Positions 27,251 to 36,437 of a stretch of 48,328 nt of DNA are shown here, one piece after another. The notes under the pieces are model-generated. The model saw nothing but the letters and a program-made list of their open reading frames with translations. It did not search any database and was not told the DNA's origin. The position numbers and the translations under genes are program-made. Origin of the DNA: Hyphomicrobiales bacterium (GTDB taxonomy: Bacteria; Pseudomonadota; Alphaproteobacteria; Rhizobiales; Rhizobiaceae); the NCBI GenBank assembly GCA_002400845.2, contig NVRK02000115.1, positions 1 to 48,328 on the forward strand, written 5' to 3'. Numbering within the stretch: the stretch's first letter is position 1; every line of letters starts with the position of its first letter.

Positions 27251-28897
27251 GTGAAAATGAATAATTATATAAAAATTACATCCGCAACTCTAATTGCGAC
27301 ACTAGCAGTTAGCGCGCAAACACGCGCTGATGAAAAAGTATTTGTAGATGTTCCAGATTTGGTCGAACAGCAAAAAATCTCTGGCATCGATCATAAATAT
27401 ACAGGGCCATTTGAATATTTTGTTGGTGGTGGCGTAGCCAGTTTTGATTGCAATGGAGATAGAATGCCCGATGTGTTTTTAGCAGGGGGCGAAAGTGCTG
27501 CTAAGCTTTATGTGAATACATCTACAACTGGTGGTGATCTATCCTTCAAAGAGAAATCAATATTTGAAGATAATGCAGAGTTTAAAAAAGTTACAGGCGC
27601 TTATGCAATAAACTTGAATAACGATGAACACCCAGACTTAGTGGTAATGCGCGTTGGTAAAAACTACCTTTTAAAGGGCGGTAAAGATTGCACGTTCACA
27701 AAAGCAAACGAAGAATTTTCATTTGACGGTGGTAAAGCTTGGACAACTGGGTTCGCGGCAAAATGGGAAAAAGATGCTAACTTTCCAACGCTGGCTTTTG
27801 CAAATTATATAGACCGCAGAGCGCCAAATTCGCCATGGGGAACATGTGAAGACAATCGCATTGTTCGCTCTGGTAACAAGGTTGCAAAGTTTTCTGATGA
27901 TTATCCATTGTCGCCAAGTTATTGCAGCCTGTCAGCATTGTTCACAGATTGGAACAATACGGGCAATTTTGATTTGCGTGTAACAAATGACAGACAATAT
28001 CACCGCGGCGGACAAGAACAATTATGGTCTGTGGAAGCTGGCAAAAAACCAAGAGCATATAGTGCAAAAGATGGTTGGCGTAAGTTGGTCATCTGGGGAA
28101 TGGGCATTTCTGAGGCTGATCTAAATGGTGATGGTCGTCCAGAATATGCATTGTCTTCTATGGGCGATACAATGCTGCAATCTATCGACGAAGAAGCAGA
28201 CGACGATCAGCCGATATACCGTGATATTGCATTCGATAAAGGCTCTACTGCCCATAGACCTTACCATGGAGGGGACTTAAAACCTTCTACGGGCTGGCAC
28301 ACAGAATTTGCAGATTTTAACAATGATGGTCGAAGCGACTTGTTCATTGCAAAAGGCAATGTCGCAAAAATGTCAGACTTTGCAGCCTTCGATCCAGACA
28401 ATTTATTGCTTGGTACGTTAAGTGGTAAATTTATCGAAAAAGGTGCTGAGGCAGGCATTGCAATTGCGCGCCGTGGGCGCGGTGCAGTGGTCGAAGATTT
28501 TAACGCAGACGGACAGCTAGATCTTTTAGTTGTAAACCGTGAAGACCAAATTTCATTGTTTAAAAATCAAGGTGTGAAAACCAATTGGGGGCACAAGCCA
28601 CTGGGTAACTTTGTTAGCATTGAATTGAACAATGGCGATATTAACAAAAATGCTGTTGGCGCAAAAATATCGGTAAAAACTGGAAACCTAGTACAAACAA
28701 AGACCGTGCAAATTGGCGGTGGCCATGCGTCTGGCCATTTAGGATTTGTGCATTTTGGACTTGGCGTTGCAGAACGCGCGCAAATTCGCATCAAATGGCC
28801 GGGAGGAAGTTGGAGCCAGCCCTATAAGGTTTTTGCCAATAACTTTGTTGTTGTTAAAAAAGATGATCCAATAGCCAAATATTGGTATCCAAAATAA
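27251..28897 (+). CDS. Secreted FG-GAP repeat protein with ASPIC/UnbV domain (CRTAC1-like)
   Basis: 548-residue exported protein. A signal peptide ending SAQTRADEK is followed by a beta-propeller of repeats with calcium-binding D-x-N-x-D-x-x-x-D loops: DCNGDRMPDVF, LNNDEHPDLV, DLNGDGRPEYAL, DFNNDGRSDLFIA, DFNADGQLDLLVV. The C-terminal ASPIC/UnbV domain has NAVGAKISVKTG, GGGHASGHLGFVHFGLG and IRIKWPGGSW. GTG at 27251 has AAGG at good spacing; ATG at 27257 is the alternative. Paired with the di-heme enzyme, it may be that enzyme's partner or substrate, which is inference. No biochemical role is established. Confidence 0.88.
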   Translation: MKMNNYIKITSATLIATLAVSAQTRADEKVFVDVPDLVEQQKISGIDHKYTGPFEYFVGGGVASFDCNGDRMPDVFLAGGESAAKLYVNTSTTGGDLSFKEKSIFEDNAEFKKVTGAYAINLNNDEHPDLVVMRVGKNYLLKGGKDCTFTKANEEFSFDGGKAWTTGFAAKWEKDANFPTLAFANYIDRRAPNSPWGTCEDNRIVRSGNKVAKFSDDYPLSPSYCSLSALFTDWNNTGNFDLRVTNDRQYHRGGQEQLWSVEAGKKPRAYSAKDGWRKLVIWGMGISEADLNGDGRPEYALSSMGDTMLQSIDEEADDDQPIYRDIAFDKGSTAHRPYHGGDLKPSTGWHTEFADFNNDGRSDLFIAKGNVAKMSDFAAFDPDNLLLGTLSGKFIEKGAEAGIAIARRGRGAVVEDFNADGQLDLLVVNREDQISLFKNQGVKTNWGHKPLGNFVSIELNNGDINKNAVGAKISVKTGNLVQTKTVQIGGGHASGHLGFVHFGLGVAERAQIRIKWPGGSWSQPYKVFANNFVVVKKDDPIAKYWYPK

Positions 28898-28923
28898 GAG
28901 CCCAATATTGTTTTTAAAATAGT

Positions 28924-28945
28924 GCAGGGGGCTTTTCCCCACTGC
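28924..28945. terminator. GC-rich hairpin between convergent operons
   Basis: GCAGGGGG opposite CCCC-A-CTGC with one bulged A and a short T-rich loop, between the FG-GAP gene and the polymerase gene. It lacks a clear T tract on either side, so it is a weak or Rho-assisted terminator. Confidence 0.55.
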
Positions 28946-28960
28946 TCTAATTTAAATCTT

Positions 28961-30334
28961 TTATCCTAAAAGTGGAATGGGCTGTTGCGTAGCAGATGCT
29001 GTTTTTGCATTACTCATTGCTACGCCTGCTTCTGCTTGTTTGTTTAAATTTACTTTTTGTTTTTTAGCCGCGATATAGTTATCGTATTGAAACTTTTTCT
29101 CAACAGCCATACAGCCCCAAACAATGCCCAATGCAAAATAATAATGGCGCCAGTGGTCAGTATCGATAACGTTACCAACAATGCAGTGCCCAAGGAAAAC
29201 AACGTAGCATATTTGATAATATGGAAGCCATTCGCGCTGTTTGAACAACAGTTTAAAACCGCCAATTAAAGTCCATAACATTATAGCCATCCAAGAGAAA
29301 AATCCTATCCAACCATATGCCATAAGTGCTTTTACATAATTGTTATGCGTGTCTTGATAAAAATAAGTCGCAAATTCTAACGGTCCAATGCCTAGTGGGT
29401 TGGACAATGCAAATTGATAGCCTAATAAATGCCGTGCAAACCTACCCATTTGGCCGCCATCATAATCTTGCACCACTTTAAATCGTTCTGCGAACAATAA
29501 AGATACAGAATCAAATTGTAGTGCAATTACGAACATTAACATCAAGGCAACTATGCCAAGTATAGCTAGAACAATATACTTCAATCTGTTTCTAGCCGAC
29601 TGTTCGTTGATAATTAATAATAGGTAGAAGATCATGCCACAAATTAAAGACAGTCCCCAAGCCGCTCTTGAGAAAGCCAAGAATAAGCCAGAAATTAAAA
29701 TCAAAAGTGCAATAATACGAGGCAGAGTTAAATAATCTGTACGATTTAAAACGCCGTAGACTAAATACAAAATTGGCACCACTAAATATGGACCATAAAC
29801 ATTAGGGTCTTGAAACGCGCCCATTAATCTTGTGTAGCGGGTGAACATTTCAAAACTGGCGATTATGCCAAAATAACCAATTAGGCCTAGAATTGTCGTT
29901 ATTATGGCACCAATTACATAGCCTCGAAAAATTATTCTAAGCCTGTCAGGATTTTCTAAAACGACACTTGCAAAAAACACAGATGTTAAGGCGAGGAAAT
30001 AAGAAACCGTGACGTATAAAAGGCCGCGTCCATAGTCTTCGATTTGGAATGAAGATATGACACCGCCAAAATTAAACAGCGTAAACAAGAAGAGCAAGGG
30101 GGCAATATAACGCGAAAAGCGCATGCCACCCAAAACCCATATAAACAATGCTAATACTAAGAACAACTCATAAGGTGCGGGCTCAAAAATAACAAACCCA
30201 CCCAAAAGTGCCGCAAATCCAAGCATGCCATTTGCCAAAAATTGACGCACGTTTTTGTTCAAGAAACCTTCATTTGAGGTGTCTTCATTTATTGGCATTC
30301 CGCTTAAAGTGTTAGCACTTTTGTTATGGGTCAA
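28961..30334 (-). CDS. O-antigen ligase/polymerase family membrane protein (Wzy-like)
   Basis: 457-residue membrane protein with ten or more hydrophobic segments. A central Wzy_C-type region has LFLAFSRAAWGLSLICG, a periplasmic loop with HLLGYQFALSNPLGIGPLEF, and YFYQDTHNNYVKALMAYGW, the His-Asn motif typical of O-antigen ligases/polymerases. Role: polymerise or transfer the exopolysaccharide repeat unit on the outer face of the inner membrane. The reading frame opens at a TTG at 30334 whose bases overlap the stop of the preceding sugar transferase (TTGA). An in-frame ATG at 30298 is the alternative. The terminal 30 residues are low complexity. Confidence 0.85.
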   Translation of the reverse strand: MTHNKSANTLSGMPINEDTSNEGFLNKNVRQFLANGMLGFAALLGGFVIFEPAPYELFLVLALFIWVLGGMRFSRYIAPLLFLFTLFNFGGVISSFQIEDYGRGLLYVTVSYFLALTSVFFASVVLENPDRLRIIFRGYVIGAIITTILGLIGYFGIIASFEMFTRYTRLMGAFQDPNVYGPYLVVPILYLVYGVLNRTDYLTLPRIIALLILISGLFLAFSRAAWGLSLICGMIFYLLLIINEQSARNRLKYIVLAILGIVALMLMFVIALQFDSVSLLFAERFKVVQDYDGGQMGRFARHLLGYQFALSNPLGIGPLEFATYFYQDTHNNYVKALMAYGWIGFFSWMAIMLWTLIGGFKLLFKQREWLPYYQICYVVFLGHCIVGNVIDTDHWRHYYFALGIVWGCMAVEKKFQYDNYIAAKKQKVNLNKQAEAGVAMSNAKTASATQQPIPLLG

Positions 30335-31878
30335 TATGCATTTTCCGTATTTAAAAGTTTAAACGGTGTTGAAAATACAATTTGTAGATCGAACAGCAAT
30401 GACCAGTTTTCGATATAGTATAGATCGAAATTTGTTCTTTGCTGAATTTTCTCTGGGTTGTCTACTTCACCACGCCAGCCATTTATTTGAGCCCAGCCAG
30501 TAACGCCTGGTTTAACTTTATGGCGTGCAAAATAGCCATCCACCACTTCGTCCCATAAGCGGTTATCTGTATGGGCGTTAACAGCATGTGGACGAGGGCC
30601 AACCAAAGATAATTCGCCTTTTAAAACATTTACCAATTGCGGTAATTCATCAATGGAAGTTTTTCGAATAAAACGACCAACTTTAGTGACACGTGGATCG
30701 CCTTTTGTGACAGCATTTTTAGCTTCTGGATCAGACATTTCGTGGAACATAGAACGAAATTTAAGAACAGAAATTACTTCATTGTTAAAGCCATAACGCT
30801 TTTGACGGAAGATAACAGGGCCTTTACTTTCCCAGCGAATAGCGATCATCGCTGCAAGCATGATTGGGCTAAATGCAATTAAGCCAAGGCTTGAGAATGT
30901 TAAATCAAAAACCCTTTTCATCAGCGCATCCCAATCTGCAATTGGTTTTTCAAATACGTCTAAAAACGGAACTGAACCAACATAAGAATATGAACGAGGG
31001 CGGAAGCGTAATTTCGAAGATTGTGCTGCAAGACGAATATCAACAGGCAACACCCATAGACGTTTTAACAGGTCTAAAACGCGAGATTCGGCAGACATTG
31101 GCAACGTAACAATCAACATATCAATACGGGCCATGCGGCCAAACTCTACCAATTCATCGACTGTTCCAAGTTTTGGGTATCCAGCAACAACAGCAGGAGA
31201 GCGATCACCAGCACGATCGTCAAAAATACCACAAACGCGAATGTCGTTGTCTTTCATAGATTCTAACGAATAAATCAAATCAGCGGCAGGTTTGCCACCA
31301 CCAACAATAACAGCACGACGCTCCAAACGTCCGTTTTGAGTAAGTTTATTTACATAATATGTTACCCAACCACGCAAAATGAATAAGAAAGCTAACGCGC
31401 TAACATACCAAGTGCCCATCCAAACGCGTGAGTATTCACCGCTTAGTTTTGCAAAAAATCCAATGACCAACAAGATAGCAACAGAAAATGTAAACCCCAG
31501 GAATATTTTAGTAAATTGTCTAATATATTTGCGCATGGTTTGCATTTGATAGCCATCCATCGCTTGCATGGTTGCCACATATAGTAATGCGCCCAAAGCC
31601 GAAGCTCCGATATATGGTAATATTGGATCGCCCGTCGGCTGTACATAAAAGTAGTAAATCAACATGCTCATTGCAAATATTGAAATTAGCTCAACTATTC
31701 TCGATAGGGTTACAATTATAAGAGGGGACACAACATCAGAAGAAAACTGTTGAGCGACTTTTTTCGCCAGCTCATTGAGTTCAACATTTCGATCGTTTTT
31801 GCCAGAGTTGTTTACCTTAGCAGCTTTAATAGCGCGCGAAGAGAATATCTCTTTTGCATCTTTAGACTTCACAGCCAT
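30331..31878 (-). CDS. Undecaprenyl-phosphate hexose-1-phosphate transferase (priming sugar transferase)
   Basis: Transfers a sugar phosphate to undecaprenyl phosphate, the first step of the exopolysaccharide repeat unit. The 515 residues have an N-terminal region of four or five transmembrane segments, then a CoA-binding-like Rossmann part (RRAVIVGGGKPAADLIYSLE). The catalytic C-terminal domain has KRVFDLTFSSLGLIAFSPIM, PVIFRQKRYGFNN with LKFRSM, RKTSIDELPQLVNVLKGELS, LVGPRPHA and VKPGVTGWAQINGWRGE. Full WcaJ/WbaP-like architecture. First of a two-gene minus operon, with 248 bases of unremarkable sequence before it. Confidence 0.93.
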   Translation of the reverse strand: MAVKSKDAKEIFSSRAIKAAKVNNSGKNDRNVELNELAKKVAQQFSSDVVSPLIIVTLSRIVELISIFAMSMLIYYFYVQPTGDPILPYIGASALGALLYVATMQAMDGYQMQTMRKYIRQFTKIFLGFTFSVAILLVIGFFAKLSGEYSRVWMGTWYVSALAFLFILRGWVTYYVNKLTQNGRLERRAVIVGGGKPAADLIYSLESMKDNDIRVCGIFDDRAGDRSPAVVAGYPKLGTVDELVEFGRMARIDMLIVTLPMSAESRVLDLLKRLWVLPVDIRLAAQSSKLRFRPRSYSYVGSVPFLDVFEKPIADWDALMKRVFDLTFSSLGLIAFSPIMLAAMIAIRWESKGPVIFRQKRYGFNNEVISVLKFRSMFHEMSDPEAKNAVTKGDPRVTKVGRFIRKTSIDELPQLVNVLKGELSLVGPRPHAVNAHTDNRLWDEVVDGYFARHKVKPGVTGWAQINGWRGEVDNPEKIQQRTNFDLYYIENWSLLFDLQIVFSTPFKLLNTENAY

Positions 31879-32126
31879 AATCCCAATTACCCCATTATTT
31901 TTATAATTGGATGATTATTAGCCCAAAATGCCTAACAAAGACTTTTCACCTGCGCCAAACAGGGATGATTTTGACCAAATTCCATGAGATATAACTAAGA
32001 TATTATTAACGCAGTGCAATACTGAGCCAGTAATTGTAAAAGCCAACATGAATAAGCGATCAAGAAGTCGTTGAATTTTGAAAAGTAGATAGAAATATTT
32101 TAAGAGAAAAACTCAAAACGAAGTGT

Positions 32127-33257
32127 TTATATTGAAGCCCGATAAGCTTTCATTACATCTTCAGCCATAATGTTTACTGAAAAGCGTTTTTTAATCGCAA
32201 CCTGCCGAGATTTAGCAGCCTTCTTAGCAGACTTATCTGCCAACATATCGCCCATTGCTTTACTTAAGGCCGATGCGTTTCCTGCTTCCACCAAAACCTC
32301 TGGTTCTGTGTCGAAAATTTCAGGAAGACCGCCCACATTTGTGCAAATGATTGGGCAACATGCCGCCATAGCCTCAAGCACGATATAGGGCATAGATTCT
32401 GCTCTGCTTGGCACAACAACATGGTTCGCCATTGCAAACGCTTTACGCGCAGGCATTGCATCGTGAACCGTAACTTTATCGCTCAAGCCTAAATCTTTAA
32501 TCTGTTGAATATACTTATCTTTATCTGGGCCATCACCAACAAAGTGTGCTGTTGGACCATTGCCATCTGCCTTTTGTAATAGCGCTAAAGCATCTAAAAA
32601 AACATCAGGGCCTTTAAGGTCACGCATCATGCCAATGAATAAAAAATCGGCGGCATTTTTGATAGATTTTACTGGTAAGAACTCTTCTTTAGACAGACCG
32701 TTATAAACCAACGAAGTAGGACAGCGTGGTTTTCCCACTTTTTCTATATATCCATCTAGCTCATACTTACTGACAAAAACCAATCGGTCAGTCATACGCT
32801 CTAAAAAACGCTCAAGGGTGAAAAACACACGTCCCTTGAGTGACTTTCCATCAAAGTGAATACTACCACCATGAGGACAATAAAGACGGGCAACGCAACT
32901 ACCTGATACCCGTAACAATGAGCCAATTATACGTGCATAAGCGCCACCTTTGGCGCTGTGTGAATGCAATACATCTGGCTGCAATTTTTTAATCTCTTTA
33001 TAGGCTTTCCAAACCGTAAACAGATCATTTGGCGAAATAGAACGGCGCATAGGAATGCGCTTAATACCAAGTGAAAGTTTTGGGGCTAATGCTTCAAAAA
33101 GTTTATCTTCAAATTCTCCACCTGTGCTTGAATCGCACAAAATTCCTACTTCATGACCCGCAGCAGACTGCTGATCGACTAAATCTCTAACATGGCGAAA
33201 AATTCCGCCAACTGGCGAACGAAAACAGTGTACAATTTTCAATGATTTTTCACTCAT
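32127..33257 (-). CDS. GT4-family glycosyltransferase
   Basis: 376-residue cytosolic glycosyltransferase with two Rossmann domains (GT-B). The N-terminal domain has KIVHCFRSPVGGIFRHVRDL, and DVLHSHSAKGGAYAR contains the usual HSH motif. The C-terminal domain has FLFIGMMRDLKGPDVFLDAL and the nucleotide-sugar motif PSRAESMPYIVLEAMAACCP (E-x7-E). Closest in type to GT4 exopolysaccharide transferases. The sugar added is not predictable. It starts six bases after the export lipoprotein gene, in one operon. It is the only sequential glycosyltransferase in the locus. Confidence 0.92.
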   Translation of the reverse strand: MSEKSLKIVHCFRSPVGGIFRHVRDLVDQQSAAGHEVGILCDSSTGGEFEDKLFEALAPKLSLGIKRIPMRRSISPNDLFTVWKAYKEIKKLQPDVLHSHSAKGGAYARIIGSLLRVSGSCVARLYCPHGGSIHFDGKSLKGRVFFTLERFLERMTDRLVFVSKYELDGYIEKVGKPRCPTSLVYNGLSKEEFLPVKSIKNAADFLFIGMMRDLKGPDVFLDALALLQKADGNGPTAHFVGDGPDKDKYIQQIKDLGLSDKVTVHDAMPARKAFAMANHVVVPSRAESMPYIVLEAMAACCPIICTNVGGLPEIFDTEPEVLVEAGNASALSKAMGDMLADKSAKKAAKSRQVAIKKRFSVNIMAEDVMKAYRASI

Positions 33258-33263
33258 AGCTGC

Positions 33264-33839
33264 TTAAAACAGTCTTTCTCTTAAATAGATCGTATCGCCC
33301 GGTAATATTGGATCACTCATTGGAACACGGCCATTTAGAACGTTTCCATCAATGACACGTGTGATGTCTGCATTTAATTGTTCTGCTCTACCCGAATAAC
33401 CACCCGCAATTGCCACTGCGTTTTGAACTGTCATTCCGGGAACATACGTATATTGCCCACCTGCGTTCACTTCACCCATAATGTAGAAGGGACGATATCT
33501 ATCGATCTCAACAGAAACATCTGGAGATCTAATATAACCTTGTTGTAGTTTAATTGCGATGTCACGTTCTATGTCTTTTAAGGTTTTACCGCGCGCAGCC
33601 ACAGAGCCAATTAAAGGAAATGCGATATAGCCGCCTTTATCAACAGCATACGTGTTTGTAAGGTCTGCCTGCTCGTAAACAGTAATGCGAACTTTATCAC
33701 CAGCATCCAAATTATAAGGCTGTTTTAATACTTTATGAAAAGCCTCATCGACAGGCTGGTAAGTTGCGCAACCAGTTGTAACCATGCCCAATATGGCAAT
33801 GGCTGACAATGTAGTTTTAAGACGCTTGCTTAGTTGCAA
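33264..33839 (-). CDS. Polysaccharide export lipoprotein (Wza/GumB/ExoF-like)
   Basis: 191-residue outer-membrane or periplasmic polysaccharide export protein. The lipoprotein signal ends VTTGCATYQ (Cys about 26). A poly-export domain follows with YNLDAGDKVRITVYEQADLT and GGYIAFPLIGSVAARGKTL. The SLBB-like part has FYIMGEVNAGGQYTYVPGM and LPGDTIYLRERLF. It is shorter than Wza (about 380), like the short GumB-type proteins that lack the C-terminal membrane helix. The first gene of the operon, divergent from the chain-length gene. 263 bases of intergenic DNA lie between the two, with no clear operator. Confidence 0.92.
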   Translation of the reverse strand: MQLSKRLKTTLSAIAILGMVTTGCATYQPVDEAFHKVLKQPYNLDAGDKVRITVYEQADLTNTYAVDKGGYIAFPLIGSVAARGKTLKDIERDIAIKLQQGYIRSPDVSVEIDRYRPFYIMGEVNAGGQYTYVPGMTVQNAVAIAGGYSGRAEQLNADITRVIDGNVLNGRVPMSDPILPGDTIYLRERLF

Positions 33840-34102
33840 TTTATAATTCCTCGAATAATCTTTGCGAAATGATGATCCGCCTGTTTAGGCATTTATTACC
33901 GAACATAGTTAATGCTCCGTAAATGCGTGATGCTTTTTAATAGAAAAAGGAAATTTATTTTTCACAGCAATACGTAAGGTAGCGTTCAGTTTACTTGCTG
34001 TCTTTATATATGAAGTATTTGAAAATATTTTCACCGCGTTAAGGAACTGGTTACCATGTTCGTTCATATTCCATTACATTATTGTTCAGGAGTATTTTTA
34101 AA

Positions 34103-36382
34103 ATGATGGATTCGTCCAACACAGCAACAGATGTCGATATTGACATCCGTGGTCTATTAGCAGGCATAGCAAAGCGCAAATGGCCTCTATTGATTCTAAC
34201 ACTTATTAGTGCTGCATTATTCTTTGTTGTATTTTCATCTGTTTCCAATCGCTACAAATCGACGAGTAGCATCATATTGGAACAACGCGAATCAGCTCTT
34301 ACACGAATCGGTGGTCAAAACTTACCATCGGCAGGCGCTTCATTTGATATTGGTACTGTTGGTACGCAAGTAGAAATTATGAATTCTGACGATTTAGCTT
34401 TTGAAGTTATTAGAGAGTTAGGCTTGGTTCGTGATTCTGAATTTGGTGGTAAAGAACAAGATTCCTTTTCTATCATGGGCCTAATTAGTAGCCTATTTAG
34501 CTTAGACTCATCACAGCAAGATGCGATCGCTATCGCTGAAGGTGAGCCGACGCAGGCAGAACGTGGTGTGTTGGAAACTTATAGAGAGCGTTTGCAAATT
34601 TTTGCGACGCCAAACACACATTTAATAAGCATTACATTTTGGGCGCATAGAAGAGATCTTGCACGTGACGTTGTAAACCTAATTGCTGAAAAGTATTTGG
34701 TTCGCAATAGGTCAGCAAAGTCTGCCTCAACAGATGAAGCAACAAAATGGCTTGGTCCACTAATTGCAAGCATGGAAACAAAACTTTCTACTTCTGAAAA
34801 TGAGATGGAAGAGTTTAAAGCGAGTAATGATATATTCACAGGGGCAAACAATGCGTCTCTTGCAACACAGCAACTTTCTGAGTTTTCAACTGAACTATCT
34901 AACATACGTGCGCGCCGTGCTTCTGCAGAAGCAAAAGTGCAAGCCATTAGAAATTCATTGCAAAATGGAACACCTGTTGATGCAATTCCAGAAGTGATTT
35001 CTTCTTCATTGATTCAGCGTCTACGTGAACGCCAGGCTGGAATTGAAGCACAAATCACTCAATTAGCTACAAGTTTATTACCCAACCATCCGCGTGTTAA
35101 AGCAGCGCGTTCGCAATTGGCAGGTTATACTAAGCAGATAAATTCTGCGGCCAAAAATATCGTGTTAAGTCTTGAAAATGATGTGGACCTTCGCCGTAAT
35201 CAAGAAAAGACTTTGATGCAAGATATCAATCGTCTGAAAAGCGAAGCTTCGCGTGTTGGTATTAAACAAGTAAAATTACGTGAATTAGAGCGTAAAGTTT
35301 CAGCTGACCGAGACGCACTGCTTCGGTATCAAAATCAATTTATTCAAGCAGAATCAAGAGCGACCAGTAACTATAATCCAGTGGATGCTGTGATTAACCA
35401 ACGCGGTACAGCAGCATATAAGGCTTACTTTCCAAAAGTAATTCCATTTACTGCAGCAGGTACTTTTGCGGTTTTATTACTAAGCATCATTGGTTTGTTA
35501 GCGGCGGATCTACTTAGTGGCAGAGCGTTTAAACCAGCAAATCCAGTGAATTTCGGCGGAATAAATTCTGACGAGTATGAGATGGAAGTTCAAATGCACA
35601 ATGCGGTAAAAGCAGATGCTGTTGATAGTGATAATCTTGATAATGATAATGTTGATAGCAGCCATGTTGCAACGAGCCATGGCATGGTTGACGCGCCGCC
35701 AATCGCGCCAAATCAAAGTGACTTACTTATTGACGGTCCAGTAGCAGTTGAGCACACATCAGAACCAGTTTCTCAAAACGAGCAAGGCGCATTTAATCTA
35801 GAGATCGCAGAACAAGCAATTCTTGCTTTAGGACAAGCTGAAATAGCAATTGTATCACCAGGGGGTGATGTTGGCTCACAAATGGCTTGGCATCTCTCTC
35901 GGTTGTTGTCATCTAAGGGTAAGAGCGTTGCTGTTGTCGATTTAACTGGAACAGGTGTCACAACGACTTCAATGTTATCGACCAAAGATGTTTCTGGTTT
36001 AGGCGAAGTACTAACAGGGCATTCACAATTGTTAGAAGTAATGTTCAAAGACAATAAGAGTGATGTTCATGTATTGGGTGCAGGGCGCCTTACAAATGCC
36101 GAGCTTGCTAATAACATTGATCGCTTAGGTCAGGTAAGCAAAGTACTTTGCGACACTTATGAATTCGTAATTTATGACTGTGGACCAATTGGTGCGAACG
36201 GTCTTTCTAAAATAGCAGATCCACAAACATTGGTAGTCATACCAACGCTTGGCTCTGATTTAGATACTTGCAGTGTGTTGGAGAAAAACCTTCATGCAAG
36301 TGGCTATGTAGAAGCAATTGTTGTGGAATTTGATGAGACAGAATCTAAACTAGATGCGTCTATTAAAATTGATGCCGCATAG
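34103..36382 (+). CDS. Exopolysaccharide chain-length determinant with degenerate BY-kinase-like domain (Wzc/GumC/ExoP-like)
   Basis: About 759 residues. Wzz domain from residue 12 with TM1 (PLLILTLISAALFFVVF, 29-45), long periplasmic coiled-coil (about 200-430), TM2 near 448-470 (IPFTAAGTFAVLLLSII), then a low-complexity Asp/Asn/Val linker (about 490-570) and a C-terminal P-loop-like domain. In that domain the expected Walker A Lys-Ser/Thr is absent: VSPGGDVGSQMAWHLS. Walker B reads VIYDCGPIG, and there is no tyrosine cluster at the C-terminus, so kinase activity is unlikely. AGGAGT (34088-34093) decides the ATG at 34103; the frame extends seven codons upstream from a TTG that I reject. Followed by a terminator. 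Confidence 0.9.
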   Translation: MMDSSNTATDVDIDIRGLLAGIAKRKWPLLILTLISAALFFVVFSSVSNRYKSTSSIILEQRESALTRIGGQNLPSAGASFDIGTVGTQVEIMNSDDLAFEVIRELGLVRDSEFGGKEQDSFSIMGLISSLFSLDSSQQDAIAIAEGEPTQAERGVLETYRERLQIFATPNTHLISITFWAHRRDLARDVVNLIAEKYLVRNRSAKSASTDEATKWLGPLIASMETKLSTSENEMEEFKASNDIFTGANNASLATQQLSEFSTELSNIRARRASAEAKVQAIRNSLQNGTPVDAIPEVISSSLIQRLRERQAGIEAQITQLATSLLPNHPRVKAARSQLAGYTKQINSAAKNIVLSLENDVDLRRNQEKTLMQDINRLKSEASRVGIKQVKLRELERKVSADRDALLRYQNQFIQAESRATSNYNPVDAVINQRGTAAYKAYFPKVIPFTAAGTFAVLLLSIIGLLAADLLSGRAFKPANPVNFGGINSDEYEMEVQMHNAVKADAVDSDNLDNDNVDSSHVATSHGMVDAPPIAPNQSDLLIDGPVAVEHTSEPVSQNEQGAFNLEIAEQAILALGQAEIAIVSPGGDVGSQMAWHLSRLLSSKGKSVAVVDLTGTGVTTTSMLSTKDVSGLGEVLTGHSQLLEVMFKDNKSDVHVLGAGRLTNAELANNIDRLGQVSKVLCDTYEFVIYDCGPIGANGLSKIADPQTLVVIPTLGSDLDTCSVLEKNLHASGYVEAIVVEFDETESKLDASIKIDAA

Positions 36383-36408
36383 ATAGAACCAACAATTTAT
36401 GAAGTTTT

Positions 36409-36437
36409 AAATACCTGTCGTTTACGGCAGGTATTTT
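36409..36437. terminator. Bidirectional terminator overlapping the end of the acyltransferase gene
   Basis: AAATACCTG and CG pair with CG and CAGGTATTT around a four-base TTTA loop with one T-G mismatch. It lies between the convergent chain-length and acyltransferase genes and contains the stop codon of the latter. Confidence 0.8.

Noticed and set aside
34082..34102. TTG at 34082 as start of the chain-length gene
   Set aside because: The AGGAGT ribosome binding site lies inside this extension and is correctly spaced for the ATG at 34103.
34579..34947. 122-codon minus-strand ORF opposite the chain-length gene
   Set aside because: Shadow of the coiled-coil region; Ser/Ala-rich composition follows from the opposite strand.
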